A DNA stretch of 19,412 bases from an uncultured Acetobacteraceae bacterium. Its GTDB lineage: Bacteria; Pseudomonadota; Alphaproteobacteria; Acetobacterales; Acetobacteraceae. The stretch lies in contig CAIMEK010000586.1 of assembly GCA_903839965.1 (NCBI GenBank), forward strand, positions 1 to 19,412, read 5' to 3'. Shown one piece after another: positions 14,539-19,412 of this stretch (the first letter of the stretch is position 1; each line of letters starts with the position of its first letter). Below the pieces are notes generated by a model. It saw only the letters and a list, made by a program, of their open reading frames with translations. It made no database searches and had not been told where the DNA came from. The position numbers were made by a program, and so were the translations under genes.

Positions 14539-15362
14539 GCCGGCCTGGCCTCGGCCGCGCGCGCGCGCACCCTGTCGTAATTGGCACCGAAGTCCGGCGC
14601 GTCGCGCTCGAGCAGAGTGCCGATGGGGAAACAGCCCGCGCGCCCGGCCGGCGGCAGTTCGCGAAAGCGCTCGACGGGAACCGCGTGTTGCTGCAGCCAG
14701 TGCAGCGATTGCACGCCCTCCGGCATGTCGTTGCGGCGGCCGAACTGCGTCGGGCACGGGCTCATCACCTCGACGAGCGAGAAGCCCCGGTTGGCCAGCG
14801 CCCGCTGCATCAGCCCCTGCATTTCCCAGCCATGATACGGCGTGCTGCGGGCGACGTAGTTGGCGCCGGCAACTTCCGCGAGCGCGCAGATGTCGAACGC
14901 CCGCTCCGGATTGCCGTACGACGTCGTGCTGCTGAAGCTCCCTTCCGGGGTGGTCGCCGAAGCCTGGCCGCCGGTCATGCCGAAGTTGAAATTGTTCAGC
15001 ACGATCGCGGTGACGCCGATGTTGCGCCGGCAGGCGTGGATGAAGTGGTTGCCGCCGATGTTGACGCTGTCGCCGTCGCCCATCACCGCGACGACATGCA
15101 GTTGCGGCCGGAAGGCCTTGATGCCGGTGGCATAGGCGAGCGCGCGGCCGTGCGTGGTGTGCAGCGCATTGGTCAGCAGGTAATCGTCGAGCTTGCCGGT
15201 GCAGCCGATGCCGGTGACCACCACGGTGTCGGCAGGCTTGTAGCCCAGCTCTTCGAAAGCGCGCAGCAGGGCGCCGAGCATGGCGCCGATGCCGCAGCCC
15301 GCGCACCACATATGCGGCAGGGCGCCGGGCCTGAGGTATTTGCGTCCGGTCGCGTGGGTCAT
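14535..15362 (-). CDS. korB: 2-oxoacid:ferredoxin oxidoreductase, beta subunit (TPP-binding)
   Basis: This 275-residue subunit binds thiamine diphosphate and one [4Fe-4S] cluster. Cys20 and Cys23 ('WCAGCGIG'), Cys54 ('GIGCTGK') and Cys203 ('SPCPTQFG') are the expected cluster ligands. 'GDGDSVNIGGNH' (95-106) binds the Mg-diphosphate part of the cofactor, and 'NNFNFGMTGGQ' completes the site. The pattern is that of the two-subunit-core KorAB type, in which alpha and beta are separate chains. The start overlaps the korA stop (ATGA). The 2-oxoacid is most likely 2-oxoglutarate on general similarity, but an aryl-oxoacid such as phenylglyoxylate cannot be excluded. Confidence 0.9.
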   Translation of the reverse strand: MTHATGRKYLRPGALPHMWCAGCGIGAMLGALLRAFEELGYKPADTVVVTGIGCTGKLDDYLLTNALHTTHGRALAYATGIKAFRPQLHVVAVMGDGDSVNIGGNHFIHACRRNIGVTAIVLNNFNFGMTGGQASATTPEGSFSSTTSYGNPERAFDICALAEVAGANYVARSTPYHGWEMQGLMQRALANRGFSLVEVMSPCPTQFGRRNDMPEGVQSLHWLQQHAVPVERFRELPPAGRAGCFPIGTLLERDAPDFGANYDRVRARAAEARPA

Positions 15363-16531
15363 GCCGCGGCGTCCGCTTTTGCGCCGGCGGGCCGCGTGAT
15401 GGCGTCGAGGATTTCCTCGGGGGTGATGATCGTTCCGTTGTAGCGGTTGACCCGGCGGATGTCGGCCGTGGGCCCCAGCACCTTCCTGACCTCGCCCGCG
15501 AGCTGGCCAGCGTAGTTCATTTCCGGCACCACCACGATGCGGGCGCGGCCGCCCAGTGCCGCGACCTGCTCCGTCGGGAACGGCCAGACCGTTTGCAACT
15601 GCAGAACACCGGCCCGGATGCCGGCGGCGCGCGCCGCCAGGGCTGCGCTGCGGCCGGCGCGGGTGGGCGCACCGAGGGTAACCACCAGCACGTCCGCATC
15701 GTCGGCATCGAAGGTGCGGGTCATCACGATTTCGCAGCAGTGGCGCTCGATCTTTTCGTGCAGGTGGCGGATGCGCGCGGCGGCGTTGGCGGGGGCGTTG
15801 TTGCTGATGCCGTCGGCGCCGTGCATGGAACTGGTGACATGAAACACGTATTCGTCGCCGTACGAAGCCAGCGGCGCGACACCGTCCTCCGCGGCCGCGA
15901 ACGGCAGGTAGGAGGAAGGATCGCCCTGCGGCGCCGCGCGTTCGACCACGGCGATCTCGCCGGGCAGCGGCAGCAGCACGTTCTCGCGCATGTGGCCGAC
16001 GATTTCGTCCGCCAGCAGCACCACCGGCGTGCGGAAGCGTTCGGCAAGATTGAAAGCCTGCACGGTCAGGGCGAAGCATTCGCCCACCGTGGCCGGGCAG
16101 AGCGCGATGACGCACTGGTCGCCGTGGCGCCCCCAGCGCGCCTGCATGATGTCCGACTGCGCCGGCTTGGTGGCGAGCCCGGTGCTCGGGCCGGAACGCT
16201 GCACATCGACCACCACGCAGGGCACCTCGCCCAGCACCGCCAGCCCCAGGTTTTCCTGCATGAGGGAGAACCCCGGCCCGCTGGTCGCGGTCAGCGCCTT
16301 GGCGCCCGCCAACGCCGCGCCGATGACCGCGGCGATCGAGCCGATCTCGTCCTCCATCTGCAGGTACACTCCGCCGATGAGCGGCATGCGGGCGGCGCAT
16401 TCGTCGGCGATTTCGGAGGACGGCGTAATCGGGTAGCCGGCGTAGAAGCGGGCGCCGGCGTAAATGGCGCCCTCCGCGATGGCCTGGTTTCCCTGCAGGA
16501 GACGCGGCCGGCGCGCCGGCGCGGTTGCCAT
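15359..16531 (-). CDS. korA: 2-oxoacid:ferredoxin oxidoreductase, alpha subunit
   Basis: The 390-residue alpha chain begins with 'GNQAIAEGAIYAGARFYAGY', followed by the family motif 'YPITPSSEIAD'. It continues with 'EDEIGSIAAVIGAALAGAKALTATSGPGFSLM', 'QRSGPSTGLATKPAQSDIMQ' and the C-terminal transketolase-C-like domain ending in 'NRYNGTIITPEEI'. Together with KorB it forms the catalytic core for oxidation of a 2-oxoacid with CoA. The ATG at 16529-16531 was chosen because the family homology starts directly after it; a longer frame from 16651 adds unrelated sequence. GAGGAA lies about 12 bp upstream as a distant ribosome binding site. This is the first gene of the four-gene operon, divergent from the DUF4239 gene. 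Confidence 0.9.
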   Translation of the reverse strand: MATAPARRPRLLQGNQAIAEGAIYAGARFYAGYPITPSSEIADECAARMPLIGGVYLQMEDEIGSIAAVIGAALAGAKALTATSGPGFSLMQENLGLAVLGEVPCVVVDVQRSGPSTGLATKPAQSDIMQARWGRHGDQCVIALCPATVGECFALTVQAFNLAERFRTPVVLLADEIVGHMRENVLLPLPGEIAVVERAAPQGDPSSYLPFAAAEDGVAPLASYGDEYVFHVTSSMHGADGISNNAPANAAARIRHLHEKIERHCCEIVMTRTFDADDADVLVVTLGAPTRAGRSAALAARAAGIRAGVLQLQTVWPFPTEQVAALGGRARIVVVPEMNYAGQLAGEVRKVLGPTADIRRVNRYNGTIITPEEILDAITRPAGAKADAAA

Positions 16532-16586
16532 CGTTGGACCGTTCCTCTTCCGCGCGAACGACGGAAATACATCGACAATATTCGAT

Positions 16587-16600
16587 CCGGGACCTCCCGG
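16587..16600. repeat. Inverted repeat CCGGGA-CC-TCCCGG upstream of korA
   Basis: Two 6-bp arms face each other across two bases, 56 bp upstream of the korA start, in the 247-bp divergent region before the DUF4239 gene. A regulator of the kor operon could bind here, but such GC-only repeats can arise by chance in this DNA. A second inverted repeat, GCGCGCC-CA-GGCGCGC, lies at 16722-16737, nearer the DUF4239 gene. I saw no convincing sigma70 promoter in this interval. Confidence 0.25.
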
Positions 16601-16778
16601 GCCGTCATTGCAGCGCCGCAGGATGGTCCCGCGCGGTCCGATCCGCAACAACTTTCCGGGCGATGGAGCACGGCCTGGCAGTGATGCGCGATATGGTGCG
16701 GATCGGCGCCGTCATGTAGAAGCGCGCCCAGGCGCGCGGTTCAGGCGCCGCGGCAAACGCCTGCGGGAGAAGCGGCCG

Positions 16779-17549
16779 ATGGATGGGCTTGCAATCAGTG
16801 TTGCGGTGGCGGCCGTCATGTTCGTCAGCGGCGCTCTCGGATTGAATTTGCATCGCTGCGTGCCGGCGCGACATCTCACCAAGGAGTCGCACGACGTGAT
16901 CCGGCTGGGAACGGGCATGCTCTCGGTGCTCGCCTCTCTCGTGCTCGGGCTGCTGATCACCGCCGCCAAGACCTCGTTCGACAGCACCAGCGCCGCCGTG
17001 CGGGCCTACGCGGCCGACCTTACCCTGCTGGACGATGTGCTGCGCGACTACGGCGACGGGGCACTGGCGGCGCGCCAGCAGGTGAGCGACTACACGGCCC
17101 GCCTGCTGAGCGATGTCTGGGCCAATCGCTACGGGCATCCCTACATGGTCGAGAACCGCGCGGCCGGCGACATCCTCGAGCACACCTTCCAGGCGGTTCG
17201 CGCGCTGACGCCGGCCAATCACCAACAGCAGGTACTGGCGGACAATGCGATGAGCCTGGCGGTATCGCTGCTGCGCCAACGCTGGCTGCTGATCGCGCAT
17301 GCCGACACCAGCGTGCAGCCGCTGGTCATCGGCATCCTGGTGTTCTGGTTAGCCGCCATCTTCGTCAGTTTCGGCATCAACGCGCCGCGACACGCGACGA
17401 TGCACGTGGTTTTCCTGATCCTGGCGGTCGGCATCGGCAGCGCGCTGTTCCTGATCCTGGAGTTGAACAGCCCGTTCGACGGCCCGATGCGAATTTCCAG
17501 CCAGCCGATCCAGATGGCGCTTTCGCACATGCTGCCGCCAGGCCGCTGA
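16779..17549 (+). CDS. DUF4239-type (bestrophin-like) membrane protein
   Basis: The 256-residue product has an N-terminal membrane helix (about 5-22), a second one (about 46-66) after a short basic loop, a soluble helical middle (about 70-180), and two C-terminal helices (about 185-205 and 210-230). This two-plus-two layout, with 'GTGMLSVLASLVLGLLI' and a final 'LFLILELNSPFDGPMRISSQPI', matches the DUF4239 or bestrophin-like family of unknown function. The ATG is preceded by GGGAGAAG at good spacing. It stands alone between the divergent kor operon and the convergent lactonase gene, whose stop is only 10 bp away. Nothing in its context reveals a role; an ion channel function is only a family-level suggestion. 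Confidence 0.75.
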   Translation: MDGLAISVAVAAVMFVSGALGLNLHRCVPARHLTKESHDVIRLGTGMLSVLASLVLGLLITAAKTSFDSTSAAVRAYAADLTLLDDVLRDYGDGALAARQQVSDYTARLLSDVWANRYGHPYMVENRAAGDILEHTFQAVRALTPANHQQQVLADNAMSLAVSLLRQRWLLIAHADTSVQPLVIGILVFWLAAIFVSFGINAPRHATMHVVFLILAVGIGSALFLILELNSPFDGPMRISSQPIQMALSHMLPPGR

Positions 17550-17559
17550 ATCCCGGTTC

Positions 17560-18474
17560 CTAGGTCAGGCTCTCCCGCGGCAGCGCCAGCAGGCCGGGCG
17601 CCGGGGTGAAGCGCGGTTCGGGCAGCCCCGGGGTGTCCACCTGCATCGCGAAGATGCCGCCGGCCAGCGGCTGTTGCGCCAATTGGTCCGCCGTCAGGCT
17701 GCCGCGGCCGGAGGCGATGAACAGCGTTTTGTAGTCGGCGCCGCCGAAGGCGACCATGGTCGGGTTGTCGAACGGCATGGGAATGTCGCGATCCACCGCC
17801 CCGTCGGGCCGGTAGCGCACGATGCGCCCGCCCATGAAGCGCGCGCTCCAGTAGCAACCCTCCGCATCGACGGCGGCTCCGTCGGGAAGTCCCTGGCCTG
17901 GCGGGATGGCGGCGAAGATGCGCCGATTGGAGACGTCTCCGCTCGCCGGATCGAGGTCGAAGGCCCACACCACCGGGCCACGCGAGTCGGCGTAGTAAAG
18001 GGTCCGGTTGTCGGGCGAGAAAGCCAACCCGTTCGAGGCGATCACGCCGTCGGCCATTTGCCGGCACTCCCCGCGTGTCGACAGCCGGAACAGCGCCCCG
18101 TTCTTCAGCGTGCGCGGGTCGTGCAACGTGCCGGCCCAGAAGAACCGGCCGGAGCGGTCGCAGCGTCCGTCATTAAGGTGGACCTGAAGCTCCGGCCCGA
18201 ACGGCTGCGCGATCCGCGCCAGCGTGTTGCGTTGCAGGTCGATCAGGGCAAAGCCGCTGTGCAGCGCGGCCACCAGCAGGTTGGCGTCGCAAATGGCGAA
18301 ACTGGCCACTTTCTCCTTCACCGGCCACGCCGTGTTGTGCCCGGTGCGGACGTTCAGGCGGTTCAATCGGAAATCGTGGATGGCGGTCCAGTAGAGCGCC
18401 GCGTCCTCGGGATACCACACCGGCGATTCCGCGATCCTCGCCTTTGCATCCAACAAACACGCCAGCTCGACCAT
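17560..18474 (-). CDS. SMP-30/gluconolactonase family sugar lactonase
   Basis: This 304-residue six-bladed beta-propeller hydrolyses sugar lactones. The metal site is complete: Glu16 ('AESPVW'), Asn101 ('HLNDGRCD'), Asn148 ('ASNGLAFSPD') and Asp198 ('LPDGAAVDAEG'). The ATG at 18474 is favoured because GGAAG lies 7 bp upstream and homology starts at once; a longer frame adds 39 unrelated residues. It is divergent from a sugar dehydrogenase whose product would be a lactone, so the pair probably performs two steps of an oxidative pentose or aldose pathway. The closing 'LAQQPLAGGIFAMQVDTPG' resembles the xylonolactonase of Caulobacter. The exact sugar is inferred. Confidence 0.88.
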   Translation of the reverse strand: MVELACLLDAKARIAESPVWYPEDAALYWTAIHDFRLNRLNVRTGHNTAWPVKEKVASFAICDANLLVAALHSGFALIDLQRNTLARIAQPFGPELQVHLNDGRCDRSGRFFWAGTLHDPRTLKNGALFRLSTRGECRQMADGVIASNGLAFSPDNRTLYYADSRGPVVWAFDLDPASGDVSNRRIFAAIPPGQGLPDGAAVDAEGCYWSARFMGGRIVRYRPDGAVDRDIPMPFDNPTMVAFGGADYKTLFIASGRGSLTADQLAQQPLAGGIFAMQVDTPGLPEPRFTPAPGLLALPRESLT

Positions 18475-18525
18475 GTTGTTCTTCCGCAATGGCTTTGTGC
18501 CAGATGCGAGGTTAGCGAGGCGGTA

Positions 18526-18553
18526 TTGCCCGGGCAAGGCATGCGGAGCATGC
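18526..18553. promoter_or_regulatory. Palindromes in the lactonase-dehydrogenase divergent region
   Basis: The perfect 12-bp palindrome TTGCCCGGGCAA (18526-18537) is followed directly by GCATGC-GGA-GCATGC (18539-18553). Both lie in the middle of the 115-bp gap between the divergent lactonase and dehydrogenase genes. Their position suggests one operator controlling both directions, such as for a sugar-responsive LacI- or GntR-type repressor. No regulator gene is visible in the window. Confidence 0.4.
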
Positions 18554-18589
18554 TTCTGGCCGTGTCCGCAAGGACCGGGAGGACGCCCC

Positions 18590-19357
18590 ATGAGTTCCGA
18601 TTTCGCCGCCTATCCAAGCCTGCACGGACGGGCGGTGTTCGTCACCGGCGGGGCGAGCGGCATCGGCGAGGCGATCGTCGAGCATTTCGCCGCCCAGCAG
18701 GCCCGGGTCGCCTTCGTCGACATCCAGGACGAGCCCGCCCGGGCCCTGTGCGCGCGCATCGGATCGGCCGGCCATGCCGTGCCGCACTACGTCCATTGCG
18801 ACCTGCGCGACATCCCGGCCTTGCGCGCCGCGATCGCCGGGGCGGCGGCTGCGGTGGCGCCGTTCACGGTGCTGGTCAACAACGCCGCCCATGCCATGAA
18901 CCAGGCCTGGCAGGAGGCGACGGTGGAATTCTGGGACGACCAGATGGCGGTGAACCTGCGGCACCACTTCTTCTGCATCCAGGCGATCGCGCCGATGATG
19001 CAGGCGCAGGGCGGCGGCTCGATCATCAATTTCGGCTCGGCTTCCTGGCACAAGCGGCGCGGCGGCATGCCGGGCTACACCACCAGCAAGGGCGCCATCG
19101 AGGGCATGACGCGCGGCCTGGCCCGTGACCTCGGGCCCGACAATATCCGGGTCAACTGCGTCATTCCCGGCCAGGTCATCACCGAGCGGCAATTGCTGCG
19201 GCATTCGCCCGAGTACCTGGCGGCCCGCCTGAAGGAGCAGTGCCTGAACCAGCAACTGCGCGCGCCCGACCTCGCCCGCCTGGTGCTCTGGCTGGCCGCC
19301 GATGATTCGCGGATGTGCACGTCGCAGAACTGGATCGTGGACGGCGGCTCGTTCTAG
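18590..19357 (+). CDS. SDR sugar dehydrogenase, D-xylose 1-dehydrogenase-like
   Basis: The 255-residue protein is a classical short-chain dehydrogenase. The cofactor loop is 'TGGASGIG' (19-26) and Asp44 at the end of the second strand favours NAD+. 'NNAA' lies at 97-100, the catalytic Ser is 150 or 152, and the YxxxK pair is Tyr163/Lys167. 'YPSLHGRAVFVTGG', 'VNLRHHFFCIQAIAPMM' and 'NFGSASWH' closely recall the Caulobacter XylB enzyme, which oxidises D-xylose to xylonolactone. The ATG at 18590 follows GGGAGGA with a 6-bp gap; the longer frame from 18473 is not needed. Its neighbour on the other strand is a lactonase fit for the next step. Specificity for xylose over other aldoses is inferred. 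Confidence 0.88.
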   Translation: MSSDFAAYPSLHGRAVFVTGGASGIGEAIVEHFAAQQARVAFVDIQDEPARALCARIGSAGHAVPHYVHCDLRDIPALRAAIAGAAAAVAPFTVLVNNAAHAMNQAWQEATVEFWDDQMAVNLRHHFFCIQAIAPMMQAQGGGSIINFGSASWHKRRGGMPGYTTSKGAIEGMTRGLARDLGPDNIRVNCVIPGQVITERQLLRHSPEYLAARLKEQCLNQQLRAPDLARLVLWLAADDSRMCTSQNWIVDGGSF

Positions 19358-19370
19358 AAACCAACAGACT

Positions 19371-19412
19371 ATGACGACCGCGACCGCATGGCAAAGCGCG
19401 CCTCCTGCGCAC
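19371..19412 (+). CDS. Possible start of the next gene, cut by the window end
   Basis: An ATG 13 bp after the dehydrogenase stop opens a frame that stays open for 14 codons to the end of the window (MTTATAWQSAPPAH). The spacing fits an operon with the dehydrogenase. There is no clear ribosome binding site and the stretch is too short to recognise. A further sugar-acid pathway gene, such as a dehydratase or transporter, would fit the context. Confidence 0.3.
   Translation, partial: MTTATAWQSAPPAH

Noticed and set aside
15363..16400. Long N-terminal extension of korB (621-codon frame)
   Set aside because: The added part lies inside korA in another frame; KorB homology and the ATGA overlap fix the start at 15362.
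16722..16737. GCGCGCC-CA-GGCGCGC as a terminator or operator
   Set aside because: Only G and C bases, no T-run and no partner site; such repeats are expected by chance here.

Overview
The window is GC-rich, densely coding DNA from a Gram-negative bacterium. It is most likely a member of the Pseudomonadota, and I lean towards a beta- or gammaproteobacterium-like genome, but the sequence alone does not fix the genus. The Gram-negative call rests on an LptF/LptG permease pair, a Wzx-type flippase and the style of the glycan genes. A four-gene 2-oxoacid:ferredoxin oxidoreductase operon suggests anaerobic or microaerobic low-potential electron metabolism. A lactonase and a sugar dehydrogenase at the right edge suggest oxidative pentose or aldose use. 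No rRNA, tRNA, CRISPR array or insertion sequence was seen.

Layout: (1) Positions 1-1366 (+) hold the end of a nucleotidyltransferase followed closely by a CDP-alcohol phosphatidyltransferase. (2) Positions 1323-3527 (-) hold an lptF-lptG pair behind a good sigma70-like promoter; lptF carries an in-frame amber codon near its 5' end. (3) Positions 3900-9964 hold two converging transcription units: GT4 glycosyltransferase and flippase (+), facing GT4 glycosyltransferase, PIG-L deacetylase and radical SAM protein (-). Both first genes are preceded by related, inverted copies of one promoter/leader module, so the block looks like one co-regulated glycan assembly unit. (4) Positions 10155-12313 (+) hold a secreted DUF2141 protein and a multi-pass GT-C-like glycosyltransferase; another copy of the palindrome from the leader module lies upstream. 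(5) Positions 12375-16531 (-) hold korA-korB-korC plus a GltD-type flavoprotein fused to a 2[4Fe-4S] ferredoxin. (6) Positions 16779-17549 (+) hold a DUF4239-type membrane protein. (7) Positions 17560-19357 hold an SMP-30-type lactonase (-) divergent from an SDR resembling D-xylose 1-dehydrogenase (+). A possible next gene is cut by the window end.

Working model (inference): regions 1-4 build, modify and move a lipid-linked glycan or glycophospholipid. A nucleotide-activated head group is joined to a CDP-alcohol or lipid acceptor, glycosyltransferases and a deacetylase act on the cytoplasmic side, and the flippase and the GT-C enzyme act at or across the inner membrane. LptFG-like subunits would move a product towards the outer membrane. 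The most unusual signals are non-coding: the inverted promoter/leader modules that bracket region 3, the GCAAG-N6-CTTGC palindromes shared by three promoters, and a short leader ORF whose sequence is codon-aligned with the N-terminus of the opposite glycosyltransferase.
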